Shown: positions 43,095-52,031, counted from the first letter of the stretch. The stretch: 64,000 nt of DNA from Saccharofermentans sp. (GCA_024682215.1 JAIKZM010000099.1:1-64000), one strand, 5' to 3'. Numbers and translations: made by a program. The notes: a model not told the origin generated them from the letters alone.

Positions 43095-44219
43095 ATGAAA
43101 GTTGAAAGCCTGATTGAAATCTTAGGTGCGGACTTCTACACGGGAGTTCCGGATTCCCAGCTCAAAGCTCTCTGCAACTTCCTGATGAGCAAGTACGGGA
43201 TCGACAGCAAGCATCACATGATCGCTGCAAACGAAGGAAACTGCGCCGCTCTGGCTGCAGGCTACCATATGGCGACAGGAAAGATCCCTGTCGTTTACAT
43301 GCAGAACTCCGGCGAAGGCAACATCATCAACCCGCTTGCATCTCTCGTAAATGACAAGGTCTATGCCATCCCGACGATCTACATTGTCGGCTGGAGAGGC
43401 GAGCCCGGCACAAAGGACGAGCCCCAGCACATCTATCAGGGAATCGTCACACGCACGCTCCTTGACGACATGGACGTTAAGAATTTCGTCATAACAAAGG
43501 AAACCACCGAAGACGAGCTCAAGTCCGCCATGACAGAGTTCGCACCGATCCTTGCAGCAGGCAAGCAGGTTGCTTTCGTAGTTTCCAAGGGCGCTCTTTC
43601 ATTCGACGGAAAGGTCGATTACAGGAATTCCTACAGCCTCAACCGTGAGGAAGTCATCGGCCATATCGCAAAGGCTGCAGGCGAATCCCCGATCGTTTCA
43701 ACGACGGGCAAGATCTCCCGCGAGCTTTTCGAATACAGAACAAATAACGGCATGAGCCACAAGTATGATTTTCTTACTGTCGGCTCAATGGGCCACTGCT
43801 CATCCATTGCACTGGGCATCGCGATCAACAAGCCCGATCTCAAGATCTGGTGCATCGACGGTGACGGCGCTGCGCTGATGCACATGGGCGCAATGGCAGT
43901 CATCGGATCCAACAAGCCTTCCAACATGATCCATGTCGTCATCAACAACGGCGCGCATGAGACAGTCGGAGGCATGCCTACGGTAGCATCCGATTCTTCC
44001 GTCAACCTTCCCGCTGTCGCTGCGGCATGCGGATATCCTTATACCGTTTCAGTAGATAATTTCGAAGACTTAGACAGAGAGCTTGAAGCTGCAAAGAACA
44101 GGGGAGCCCTCTCGTTGATAGAAGTAAAATGTCAGGTAGGAGCAAGAGACGACCTCGGCAGGCCGACAACGACCGCGCTTGAGAACAAGAATAATTTCAT
44201 GGAGTACATCAATGGCTAA
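43095..44219 (+). CDS. ppd: Phosphonopyruvate decarboxylase
   Basis: This thiamine-diphosphate enzyme decarboxylates phosphonopyruvate to phosphonoacetaldehyde and pulls the unfavourable PEP mutase reaction forward. It opens with 'LGADFYTGVPDSQLKALCNFL', typical of the family, and has the activating glutamate in 'AANEGNCAALAAGY'. The TPP-Mg motif is 'IDGDGAALMHMGAM...VINNGAHETVGGMPT'. At 374 residues it has the normal length for phosphonopyruvate decarboxylase and is shorter than sulfopyruvate or general decarboxylases. Its stop overlaps the next gene by eight bases. AAGGATGA lies before the start. Confidence 0.93.
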   Translation: MKVESLIEILGADFYTGVPDSQLKALCNFLMSKYGIDSKHHMIAANEGNCAALAAGYHMATGKIPVVYMQNSGEGNIINPLASLVNDKVYAIPTIYIVGWRGEPGTKDEPQHIYQGIVTRTLLDDMDVKNFVITKETTEDELKSAMTEFAPILAAGKQVAFVVSKGALSFDGKVDYRNSYSLNREEVIGHIAKAAGESPIVSTTGKISRELFEYRTNNGMSHKYDFLTVGSMGHCSSIALGIAINKPDLKIWCIDGDGAALMHMGAMAVIGSNKPSNMIHVVINNGAHETVGGMPTVASDSSVNLPAVAAACGYPYTVSVDNFEDLDRELEAAKNRGALSLIEVKCQVGARDDLGRPTTTALENKNNFMEYING

Positions 44220-45519
44220 TTTCAATCTTTACATCGACCCGGGCACGGGAAGCATGCTTTTCACGGTACTTATCGGTGTTTTGAGCGCCGCTGTTTACGG
44301 TGCGAGAACCCTGTTCATCAGGCTCCGCACGGGCGCCGGCAGAAAGGCTGACAAGAACAAGATCCCTCTCGTTATCTATTCGGACAACAAGAGATACTGG
44401 AACACGTTCGAGCCTGTCTGCGACGAGCTCGAAAAGCGCGGCCAGGATGCAGTCTTCATGACGGCTTCTCCTGACGACCCGGCTCTCAAGAAAGAGTACA
44501 AGCACATCAAGACAGAGTTCATCGGCGAGGGCAACAAGTCTTTCACAAGACTCAACATGCTCAACGCAAGGCTCGTGTTCTGCACCACTCCGGGACTTGA
44601 CGTTCTCCAGTGGAAGAGATCCAGATCTGTTGATTACTATACGCACATCATGCACGCTCCGAGAGACGCCGCTTCCTACAGAATGTTCGAGCTCGACTAC
44701 TTCGATTCGATTCTCTTCTCAGGCCAGGTCCAGATCGACCAGATCAGGGAGCTTGAGGAATTAAGAGGACTTCCTGCCAAGGAACTCACACTGGTAGGCA
44801 TTCCTTACATGGATGAGATGATGAAGCGTGCCCAGGCACTTCCCCCGGCACCCAAGTCAGACAAGACGACAGTCCTTCTTGCACCTTCATGGGGTAAGTC
44901 ATCACTTCTCGTTAAGTACGGATCCAACTTCATCAGCAATCTTCTGAAGACCGGATATCACGTCATCATCAGACCTCACCCCCAGTCTTTCACGGCTGAC
45001 AAGGAAGTCATCGAAAAGCTCATGGCAGAGTTCCCGAACAGCGATGACCTCGAGTGGAACAGAGACAACGACAACTTCGACGTATTGAACCGTTCCGACA
45101 TCATGATCTCCGATTTCTCCGGCGTCATGCTCGACTTCGCGTTCATCTTCAACAAGCCTGTCATCTATGCAGACATCAATTTCGACAAGGGCCAGTACGA
45201 CTACTACTTCCTTAAGGAAGAGCCCTGGTCACTCACGATGCTCCCCAAGATCGGCATGGCTCTCACAATGGATAACGTAGAGAACGTTAAGGACCTCATC
45301 GAGGAGTGCCTTACAAACCCGAAGTTCAAGGAGACCCGCGAGCAGGCAAGAGACGAGATCTGGCAGCACAGAGGCGAAGGCGCCGTCCGCGTTGCAGACT
45401 ATCTCTGCAACAAGCTCAAGGAGCTTGAAGAGAAGGAAGCTGCCGAGATCAAGGCCGCTGAGAAGAAGTCTTCGAAAAAGTCTTCCAAGAAGGCTGAGAA
45501 GGCTGAAGCAAAAGCTTGA
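44212..45519 (+). CDS. TagF/TagB-like CDP-alcohol phosphotransferase, membrane-anchored, second copy
   Basis: This is a paralogue of the gene at 26167, with the same 'NLYIDPGTGSMLFT' start, one membrane segment and the motifs 'IMHAPRD', 'GIPYMDEM', 'APSWGKSSLL', 'IIRPHPQS' and 'MISDFSGVMLDF'. A basic Lys/Ala/Glu tail of about 30 residues ('KKSSKKSSKKAEK') is unique to this copy. The true start is the ATG at 44212, inside the end of ppd, not 44179. The two copies flank the fusion and phosphonate genes, suggesting they act on the same polymer, perhaps with different donors. Confidence 0.84.
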   Translation: MANFNLYIDPGTGSMLFTVLIGVLSAAVYGARTLFIRLRTGAGRKADKNKIPLVIYSDNKRYWNTFEPVCDELEKRGQDAVFMTASPDDPALKKEYKHIKTEFIGEGNKSFTRLNMLNARLVFCTTPGLDVLQWKRSRSVDYYTHIMHAPRDAASYRMFELDYFDSILFSGQVQIDQIRELEELRGLPAKELTLVGIPYMDEMMKRAQALPPAPKSDKTTVLLAPSWGKSSLLVKYGSNFISNLLKTGYHVIIRPHPQSFTADKEVIEKLMAEFPNSDDLEWNRDNDNFDVLNRSDIMISDFSGVMLDFAFIFNKPVIYADINFDKGQYDYYFLKEEPWSLTMLPKIGMALTMDNVENVKDLIEECLTNPKFKETREQARDEIWQHRGEGAVRVADYLCNKLKELEEKEAAEIKAAEKKSSKKSSKKAEKAEAKA

Positions 45520-45534
45520 GATAACGGTCAGATA

Positions 45535-46284
45535 ATGGAAGATAACAATCTTACAGTAACCAGAAAGCAGAGGGTATTGGGTATCATCCTCTGCCTTCTT
45601 ATTTTTGCGGCAGTAGGTGTGATCTCATATTTCATCTGCAAGCCGATGCTCGAAATGAGCAAGGACCCGGCCGCTTTCCGCGCATATATCGACGAACAGG
45701 GAGTAAAGGGCTACCTGATGCTCATGGTTGCCATGTTCCTGCAGGTCGTTGCGGCAGTAATCCCGGGCGGACCTTTTGAGATCGCCGCAGGCTATGCTTT
45801 CGGCATCTGGAAAGGCGCGTTTGTTGCGGATGTCGCGATGACTCTGGGAAGCCTTTTCGTATTCCTCATGGTCAGAAGATTCGGTGTAAAATTCGCATGC
45901 CTCTTCATCTCAAAGAAGAAGCTCGATTCGGTCAAGTTCTTCCACCATTCATCAAGAAGGGACCTTCTGGCGTTCATCTTCTTTCTGATACCGGGTACCC
46001 CGAAGGACATCTTCACTTATGTAATGGGCTTCACCGACATGAAGATCCCCGTCTGGATCTTCATCACTTTTGTAGGAAGATTCCCCGCGATCCTTCTTTC
46101 CGCGATGAGCGGTGACGCAATCGGCGAAAAGAAGTACACCACGTTCATCATCATGATCGTCCTCATCGTAGTGGTCTGCATTGCAGGCAGCATCTTCTAT
46201 GCCGTCTGGAAAAAGAAGCACGATGCCAAGGAGGCAGCTAAGGATGAAAATGAGACTGATCAGGTAAGTCGGAACGATAAATGA
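45535..46284 (+). CDS. TVP38/TMEM64-family membrane protein
   Basis: The protein has about six hydrophobic segments and the SNARE-associated/DedA-superfamily features 'VIPGGPFEIAAGYAFG' and 'FLIPGTPKDIFTYVMG'. Members of this superfamily are linked to lipid or polyprenyl-phosphate movement across membranes, but this subfamily's exact role is uncertain. It follows the second TagF-like gene by 15 bases and is likely cotranscribed. A recycling role for the lipid carrier of the surface polymer would fit, which is inference. The ribosome site is weak. Confidence 0.85.
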   Translation: MEDNNLTVTRKQRVLGIILCLLIFAAVGVISYFICKPMLEMSKDPAAFRAYIDEQGVKGYLMLMVAMFLQVVAAVIPGGPFEIAAGYAFGIWKGAFVADVAMTLGSLFVFLMVRRFGVKFACLFISKKKLDSVKFFHHSSRRDLLAFIFFLIPGTPKDIFTYVMGFTDMKIPVWIFITFVGRFPAILLSAMSGDAIGEKKYTTFIIMIVLIVVVCIAGSIFYAVWKKKHDAKEAAKDENETDQVSRNDK

Positions 46285-46312
46285 TATCCTATAGATGATA
46301 GGGAGGTGCTTT

Positions 46313-46912
46313 ATGGACGCAAAGACATCAAAGATCATCACCATCGGCAGATCTTTCGGCGCAGGCGGAAAGACTATCGGAAGACTGGTGGCGGACCGGC
46401 TGAACATTCCCTATTACGATTCAGAGCTCCTTAGAGAGACCGCTAAGAACTGCGGCCTTTCAGAGAAATATCTTGAGAGCGTTGATGAAAAGGACATCAC
46501 TGATGCGGCGCTCTACATGTCAGTAGGCTTCATGACACCTGCTTACACCTCTGTCCGCCAGATCGCGGCAAACGCACAGAGTGAAGTCATCGAAAAGATC
46601 GCTTCGGAAGGTCCGTGCGTTATCGTCGGACGCCGCGCGAATGAGATATTAAAACCCAGAAAGAATGTTATCAGCGTCTTTGTCACGGCTTCAGTCGAAT
46701 TCAGGACCAGGAGGATAATGGAGCGCGAAGGCATAAACGAGAAGGTCGCGCGGAAGAAAGTCCTCAGGGTCGACAAAGAAAGAGCCGCTTACTATAACCA
46801 GTTCGGCGGAGACAATTGGGGCTATGCCGCAACTTACGACCTGTGCATAAATACGGAGACCTTCGGCGATGAGAAGGCTGCGGAAATGATAGTGAAGCTG
46901 GTCACTAACTGA
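46313..46912 (+). CDS. Cytidylate-kinase-like protein
   Basis: This belongs to the cytidylate kinase-like family (P-loop NMP kinase fold) with the opening 'IITIGRSFGAGGKTIGRLVA' as its phosphate-binding loop and 'RIMEREG' in the lid region. At 199 residues it is close to the family norm. In this place it could return CMP, released by cytidylyl-dependent transferases, to CDP, but the family is broad and the substrate unproven. The ATG at 46313 has GGGAGGTG upstream, so the ORF-track start at 46295 is rejected. The stop is three bases from the convergent GGDEF-EAL gene. Confidence 0.82.
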   Translation: MDAKTSKIITIGRSFGAGGKTIGRLVADRLNIPYYDSELLRETAKNCGLSEKYLESVDEKDITDAALYMSVGFMTPAYTSVRQIAANAQSEVIEKIASEGPCVIVGRRANEILKPRKNVISVFVTASVEFRTRRIMEREGINEKVARKKVLRVDKERAAYYNQFGGDNWGYAATYDLCINTETFGDEKAAEMIVKLVTN

Positions 46913-46915
46913 TAT

Positions 46916-48721
46916 TTATTCCTTACTGATAAAATCCTTGATCGCATCTGAGCGCATTACGCTGCCCAGATATTTGCCCTGGAAGGCATCGCAGCCGTAG
47001 CCTGAAAGGATCTCAAACTGTTCTTCCTCGCCCACGCCCGTGGCGCACACCTTGATATCGGTGTCGTGCATGAGGTCGATCGCTGATGCGGCAAGTATCC
47101 TGACATCGGAATTATTCGCAAGATCGGAAGTGAAATTGCCGTCGAGCTTGAGGACCGATACCGGCAGGAGCGGGATCGCATTGAATGATGAATAGCCGCG
47201 GCCGAAGTTGTCGAGCGAGATCCTGACGCCTGTTCCCGCGAGTTCCTCAATAACGGAACGGATGCCTGAAAGCTCTGTGATAAGGCTTTCCTCGGGGAGG
47301 TCCAGGATGATGTTCCTGATGTTGCAGTCAGCTGCCGCAACTGTGCTCATGAACGAACGGACGAAGTTTTCTTCCTTGAGCTGGTTAGCGGAAATGTTGA
47401 CGGCCATGCTGAGTTTCGGGTTGATCTTGTTGATCTCTGAAAGCATGTTCAGTGCTTCGAGCATTGAGAACTTTCCGATGCGGCGCATGTAGCCGGTGTT
47501 CTCCGCTGCGGCGATAAATACCTGGGGACTTACGAAGACGCCGTCCTTCTCGAAACGCATGAACGCCTCAAAGCCCAGGAGCTCGCGCTCTGAAGAATAG
47601 CAGGGCTGGTAGACCATGTAGATGTCACCGCTGCGGATAGCACTGTCGAATACGGCAGTTATGTCTTCCTTTGTCATTCCGTCGAAGATATTGTCGCCAC
47701 TGAGCATGTTTTCGGGAGCTCTCATTGAAGTTCCGCGCATTGCCTCTTCGGCCTTTGAAATAAGCTCACTCGCGTTTCTGCTGTCCTGAGGGTACATGGC
47801 AAAACCGTACGAGATGTGAACGTTCATGGAGTCCGAACCGGCCTCGAAAGCCCTGGATGCTTCTCTCATGAGCTTGTCGGCATAGACCGTGAGCTCTTTC
47901 TGGGGAAGCTTTCTTCTCTCGAGGATAAGGAAATCCGCATCGATTATCCTTGCGACCATGTCTGCCGGATCAGCTGCCTCACGGATCTTGTGCGCCATGT
48001 TCTGGATGAAGAGATCCATTGAATTGTGGCCTATCCTGCGGCTGATGATCTCTGAGTTGTCGAGTGAGAGATATATGATGGTGAACGGGCAGGATTCGTT
48101 GTCGGGGATCCTGGATTCACGCTGCGCGTTGATGTCATTTGCGATGAGACGGGAGATCCTTTCGGTGATCATGTCCCTGCCGGGGAGTGTCGTAAGAGGG
48201 TCGAGTGACGAAGCGATGTTGAGACCGATGGCTTCGCTGACCTCTGCACTCGAACCTGATCTGTCATGGCTGACGATAAGGCTCGTACGCTTGAACATTT
48301 CCTCCTCGAGTTCCTTGTTGATGCGCCTGCCGCGCTCTTCACGCTGTTCTTTTGCGATCCTGGTGATCTTCGCCGCGATGCGTGTGATGTAATACTGCAT
48401 CAGCAGGTTGACCATCATGGTGGTGAATGCGATGGCACCAAGGAAAGCCGCGTTCTGGTTGCCGAGTTTCAGGTACTCATACGTGTAGATGAGGCACTGC
48501 ATCAGGTTCAATACGAATGAAATGTAGAAACCGAATTTCCCGAGGAAAACGCTGAGCATGAAAGACAGGAGCATGAGGGAGATACCCAGGAAGAATCTGG
48601 TAAGCGTGCTCGACATGATCTGGAGCGCGCACAGTGCAAAGAACAGGAACACGCCCGCGATCAGAACGGTCATGTAAGCTGCTCCGGATTTGAAGAAGAT
48701 CCTGTCTGTTCTTTTATCCAT
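46916..48721 (-). CDS. Membrane GGDEF-EAL protein with degenerate catalytic sites
   Basis: About four N-terminal membrane helices (14-130) and a short coiled coil precede a degenerate GGDEF domain (about 170-335; 'RIIDADFLIL' where GGDEF should be) and an EAL domain (about 350-600). Many EAL positions are changed: EAL is 'EAF', the 'ELTES' motif is 'DLPEES', 'DDFG' is 'DNFG' and 'AEGVE' is 'ATGVG'. Loss of several metal ligands suggests no phosphodiesterase activity, so it probably acts as a c-di-GMP sensor or scaffold. CATAAT ends six bases before the ATG and there is no ribosome site. Confidence 0.88.
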   Translation of the reverse strand: MDKRTDRIFFKSGAAYMTVLIAGVFLFFALCALQIMSSTLTRFFLGISLMLLSFMLSVFLGKFGFYISFVLNLMQCLIYTYEYLKLGNQNAAFLGAIAFTTMMVNLLMQYYITRIAAKITRIAKEQREERGRRINKELEEEMFKRTSLIVSHDRSGSSAEVSEAIGLNIASSLDPLTTLPGRDMITERISRLIANDINAQRESRIPDNESCPFTIIYLSLDNSEIISRRIGHNSMDLFIQNMAHKIREAADPADMVARIIDADFLILERRKLPQKELTVYADKLMREASRAFEAGSDSMNVHISYGFAMYPQDSRNASELISKAEEAMRGTSMRAPENMLSGDNIFDGMTKEDITAVFDSAIRSGDIYMVYQPCYSSERELLGFEAFMRFEKDGVFVSPQVFIAAAENTGYMRRIGKFSMLEALNMLSEINKINPKLSMAVNISANQLKEENFVRSFMSTVAAADCNIRNIILDLPEESLITELSGIRSVIEELAGTGVRISLDNFGRGYSSFNAIPLLPVSVLKLDGNFTSDLANNSDVRILAASAIDLMHDTDIKVCATGVGEEEQFEILSGYGCDAFQGKYLGSVMRSDAIKDFISKE

Positions 48722-48727
48722 AAAATT

Positions 48728-48733
48728 ATTATG
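48728..48733 (-). promoter_or_regulatory. -10 box of the GGDEF-EAL gene (leaderless type)
   Basis: CATAAT on the minus strand ends six bases before the ATG at 48721. No ribosome site lies between, and the -35 is unclear. Confidence 0.5.
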
Positions 48734-48784
48734 CAGGGAACACTCTAATTATGTATTAAAAATAAGTTAAATTTCTGGGACATT

Positions 48785-49417
48785 CTATGCGTCGTCTGCG
48801 CCGTCATCGGGTTCTTCACCGTCAGGACCTTCGAAATTGCCGTCGAAACCCTCATCATCTCCGTCTTCACCGGGGTCGACGCTTTCGGCCGGATCCGTTT
48901 TAGGAGGCATGCCTTCGGGCTTTGGATTGAGCGACGATCCTGACAGATCGACGGCAGGAGTTCCGTTTCTTATCGAGAGAGGCCATGAAGCCATGACATA
49001 TCCTTCGTTGTCGGTATCACAGAGGACCATTGTGTAATCGCCGTCTTCGACGCCTTCGTACATGATCTTGAAAACAAAGTCATCGTTTTCCGATTCGCGT
49101 TCCTCGAAAAAGGAATATGTTACGCTGGCATCATCGGCATCGTCCTCGTAAACATAGCTGCCCTTTGCGCAGATGCCGATCCAGGAATCGTCGGCAAGAT
49201 CCAGAGTGCCGCTTACCGTGAATATGATGTCCCCGTTTTCGATGGTATAACTGACCGGAACGGACGAAGTATTGCTGCCGGCCTTTACACCTGAAGAACC
49301 TGACACGGCCTGTGTGCCGCTGCCGGAGATCGAGCTTTGGGAGGGCTGTTTCTTTGTGCATGAAGCAAGCGAAACAGCCATTGCCACAGCCAGTAACGTT
49401 GTCAGCATCTTCTTCAT
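48785..49417 (-). CDS. Small lipoprotein with an acidic tail
   Basis: A lipoprotein signal peptide ends in 'SLASC' (Cys about residue 19). A Ser/Gly-rich linker is followed by a domain of about 110 residues that looks all-beta ('YTIENGDIIFTVSG', 'VEDGDYTMVLCDTDNEGYV'). A very acidic Asp/Glu/Gly tail of about 40 residues ends the protein, perhaps calcium-binding. I do not recognise the family. The ORF-track start (49444) would place extra residues before the signal peptide; the ATG at 49417 fits both the signal peptide and a -10 box seven bases upstream. Confidence 0.7.
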   Translation of the reverse strand: MKKMLTTLLAVAMAVSLASCTKKQPSQSSISGSGTQAVSGSSGVKAGSNTSSVPVSYTIENGDIIFTVSGTLDLADDSWIGICAKGSYVYEDDADDASVTYSFFEERESENDDFVFKIMYEGVEDGDYTMVLCDTDNEGYVMASWPLSIRNGTPAVDLSGSSLNPKPEGMPPKTDPAESVDPGEDGDDEGFDGNFEGPDGEEPDDGADDA

Positions 49418-49424
49418 GTGCACG

Positions 49425-49433
49425 ATTTTAACA
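49425..49433 (-). promoter_or_regulatory. Extended -10 promoter of the small lipoprotein gene
   Basis: TGT-TAAAAT on the minus strand ends seven bases before the ATG at 49417. No ribosome site is present, so the mRNA is probably leaderless or nearly so. Confidence 0.6.
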
Positions 49434-49540
49434 TCTAATTCCATATTTGTTGATATAATATCTTCGCAAGTTGAATTTTCACTGCAACATTATCGACCGC
49501 TCATCTGTATTAAGGACAGAAGCGGAAAACGGGAGACGTT

Positions 49541-50203
49541 ATGACATTCGGTTTATCTTTAAGATTTCCGCTTTGGACATTCTTCTCTGCGCTGTTTGCG
49601 CGGGGAGGAAACAGTGGAAATACAATCGGGAAACCGGGTTCGGCAGTTCTTGAAGGCAACGGGCCTGACGAAGCGGACGTGATCTCCGGCAGGAAGATGT
49701 CTCCGGACGAGATATCCGCAATGGCCGAGGAAGTGCTGAACACGATGGGAGATGCGATCTTAAGGCTCGCTTTCTCTTATCTGCATAACAGGGAGGATGC
49801 CGAAGACATCCTTCAGGAGACGATGATAAAACTCGTCACGCAGACTCCGGTTTTCGAAAATGAGAAACACCGCAAGGCGTGGCTCATGACCGTTGCAGCG
49901 AACCTGTCAAAGAACAGGATCGAATACAACAAGGTACGCGACACCGCGGAGCTTAATGAAGAGCTTGCCGGTGCCGAGGAAGAAGACAGGAATGTGAGCG
50001 ATGACCTGTCTGCAATATGGAAGGCTGTCGAGCAGCTGCCCGTCAACCAGCGTGAAGCTATCCACCTGTTCTATCAGGAAGGATACAAGACCGCTGAGAT
50101 CGCAGAGATCACGGGACGCACGGAGGCCACTGTACGCTCCGACTTAAAGCGCGGACGCGACAAGCTAAAATCTATACTGAAGGAGGCAGACGACTTTGAG
50201 TAA
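49541..50203 (+). CDS. ECF-type sigma-70 family factor
   Basis: Region 2 is visible in 'AILRLAFSYLHNREDAEDILQETMIKL' and region 4 in 'LPVNQREAIHLFYQEGYKTAEIAEITGRTEATVRSDLKRG', so the protein should direct RNA polymerase to a small set of promoters. About 55 N-terminal residues before region 2 are unusual for ECF factors; the ATG at 49541 has GGGAGA upstream, but a later start (for example 'MSPDEI' near residue 53) is possible. The next gene overlaps by eight bases and encodes a single-pass membrane protein, the typical anti-sigma arrangement. Confidence 0.88.
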   Translation: MTFGLSLRFPLWTFFSALFARGGNSGNTIGKPGSAVLEGNGPDEADVISGRKMSPDEISAMAEEVLNTMGDAILRLAFSYLHNREDAEDILQETMIKLVTQTPVFENEKHRKAWLMTVAANLSKNRIEYNKVRDTAELNEELAGAEEEDRNVSDDLSAIWKAVEQLPVNQREAIHLFYQEGYKTAEIAEITGRTEATVRSDLKRGRDKLKSILKEADDFE

Positions 50204-51068
50204 GTATAACGACTTTATGAGTCACATCAGAGTTGACGATGCGATGCACCGCCGTATCATGGACGCTGTCTCCGGGGCAATAGAGCAGGGTGCCGAAATA
50301 ACGCCGCTGAATAATGTTAAAGAAGAGGACAGAGTCAAGACACCGATCAAGCGCAAGGCAAAGGTCTCCGTCATAAGGATCATATCGATCGCGGCCGCAG
50401 CTGTCATCGTGGTCGGAGGCGCGGTAATGCTTGCGACCAGGACAATGGGTTCAACCCAGAGTATAAACAAAGCTGCTATGCAGGAAACCAGGGTAATGGA
50501 AGTTGATGCGGTAGCGGGTGCCGACAGGAATAACAACTTGTCGGGCAATAAAAAAGCAAATTCGTTCACTGTTACAAGACCCAAAACGGTCACCGGCAGT
50601 TATGCAGGAGAAAAAACAGATGAAGGTAATTATGACGAAAGCAAACGGGAAAATGTAGAGGAATTCGAGCCTACAGCAGCCGGAGCTCCCGGTCAGAGGA
50701 GCGGTGATATAAAGGATTCGTTGCCGTTTAAGGTTAAGACGACCGGCACGGGATCAATGAAAGACAATATAACCATGACCGTCTATACGGGCGCCGACGG
50801 TGAGAAGATGATCCTTTTCAAAGCTCCCGCAGGTACTGATATCGTTAAAGCGTTCTACCCGGATTTCAAGGGTATTCCCGCGCTGCTCCAGACTGAAGCC
50901 GGCCAGGTCTTCAAGGCGGTCGACACACTTGCCGGAAGAAATGAGCAGGTTAAAAATGCCGGACCTTTCGATGCAGTAACATGGACAAAGGACGGATCTT
51001 CATACATGATCGCGTTCAGCAAAAAAACGGATACGCACGTATTTATCTCCCTCATGGAGAAGATCTGA
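50196..51068 (+). CDS. Membrane protein, likely anti-sigma factor
   Basis: The first 58 residues are cytoplasmic, residues 60-80 form a membrane helix ('VIRIISIAAAAVIVVGGAVML'), and about 200 residues lie outside. The N-terminal part starts 'SKYNDFMSHIRVDDAMHRRIMDAV', a helical region seen in anti-sigma proteins of this operon type. The outer part is low-complexity up to about 175, then a folded domain of about 110 residues. The start is TTG at 50196 with AGGAGG at 50181-50186, giving an overlap with the sigma gene that suggests translational coupling. Its role is inferred from order and topology. Confidence 0.75.
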   Translation: MSKYNDFMSHIRVDDAMHRRIMDAVSGAIEQGAEITPLNNVKEEDRVKTPIKRKAKVSVIRIISIAAAAVIVVGGAVMLATRTMGSTQSINKAAMQETRVMEVDAVAGADRNNNLSGNKKANSFTVTRPKTVTGSYAGEKTDEGNYDESKRENVEEFEPTAAGAPGQRSGDIKDSLPFKVKTTGTGSMKDNITMTVYTGADGEKMILFKAPAGTDIVKAFYPDFKGIPALLQTEAGQVFKAVDTLAGRNEQVKNAGPFDAVTWTKDGSSYMIAFSKKTDTHVFISLMEKI

Positions 51069-51101
51069 ACTTTATTTGATTAAATCCGTTCCTTATAGTG
51101 T

Positions 51102-51107
51102 ATAATC
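51102..51107 (+). promoter_or_regulatory. -10 box of the zinc-ribbon membrane protein gene
   Basis: TATAAT with TTGATT 19 bp upstream (51077-51082) precedes a leader of about 47 bases. Confidence 0.55.
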
Positions 51108-51160
51108 TGCTTAATACTAGCCGGGTGCCCGCAAGCTCCCGCAGAAAGGCAGAGTAATGT

Positions 51161-52009
51161 ATGTTTTGTCCCATTTGTGGTAAAGAGAATCCCGAAGGTT
51201 CAACCTTCTGCGCCGGCTGCGGTAAGCCGCTTTCGGCCCCGACAGCACCCGCAGCACCTGCAGCAGCTCCCGTAGCTCCCCAGCAGCCCGCACCCCAGCA
51301 GTATGCAGCACCTCAGCAGCAGTATGCCCAGCCTCAGCCTCAGTATGCAGCTCCTCAGGCACCTGCAAAGAAGTCTCCGATCCTTCCTTTCGGTGATTTC
51401 TTCAAGTCACTTTTCACAGCTGCACTCAAGCCCGTTACCGGTGCTTCCGATGAAGCTAAGAAGTACGATCACATCGGCAACTCTCTCATCCTTTCCGCGA
51501 TCGTTGTCGGCATCCTCACGATCGCAAACTTCCTGCTCTACATGCTCAGAACAACGCTCTACCAGAGCTGGCCGAGGAATATCGGTGACGCATTCGCAAG
51601 AGTTCTCAGAAACTTCTTCGGTTCGTTCTTTGATTATGCCCTCATGACATTCGGTTTCGCTGCAGTAGTGCTCGTTATCGGCATGATCTTCAAGGAGAAG
51701 TGGTCTTTCTCAAGACTTCTCGCTATCTGCAGCATGGCAGTTTTCCCTTCTGAGGCTGTAAGGATCCTGGTCATCAGATTCTTCACAAGTGTTCCGAGCA
51801 ATGCTGATACTGCATGGTATTACACAATGCTCAGATACTTCCCGATCTCATCAGTCCTTTCTGCAGCAGCTACGATCTATGCGTTCATCCTCCTTTATGA
51901 GGGTGTTACACGCGAGACAAAGCTCGAAGGCAACAAGAAGGGCTTCATTTTCGCGATCGCCTGGGTCGCACTCGAGTTCGTATCTCACTACATCGGACTT
52001 ATTTACTGA
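51161..52009 (+). CDS. Zinc-ribbon membrane protein
   Basis: A small zinc ribbon at the N-terminus has four cysteines (Cys3, Cys6, Cys17, Cys20 in 'CPIC...CAGC'). A Pro/Ala/Gln-rich linker with PQQYA-type repeats (about 25-68) leads to about five hydrophobic segments (107-280) resembling the Yip1-like group. Such proteins are common in Firmicutes and of unknown function; the ribbon would face the cytoplasm. AAAGGCAG precedes the ATG and a strong terminator follows, so it is a single-gene transcript. Confidence 0.8.
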   Translation: MFCPICGKENPEGSTFCAGCGKPLSAPTAPAAPAAAPVAPQQPAPQQYAAPQQQYAQPQPQYAAPQAPAKKSPILPFGDFFKSLFTAALKPVTGASDEAKKYDHIGNSLILSAIVVGILTIANFLLYMLRTTLYQSWPRNIGDAFARVLRNFFGSFFDYALMTFGFAAVVLVIGMIFKEKWSFSRLLAICSMAVFPSEAVRILVIRFFTSVPSNADTAWYYTMLRYFPISSVLSAAATIYAFILLYEGVTRETKLEGNKKGFIFAIAWVALEFVSHYIGLIY

Positions 52010-52031
52010 TAAGACACCCGGTCTTCCGGTC

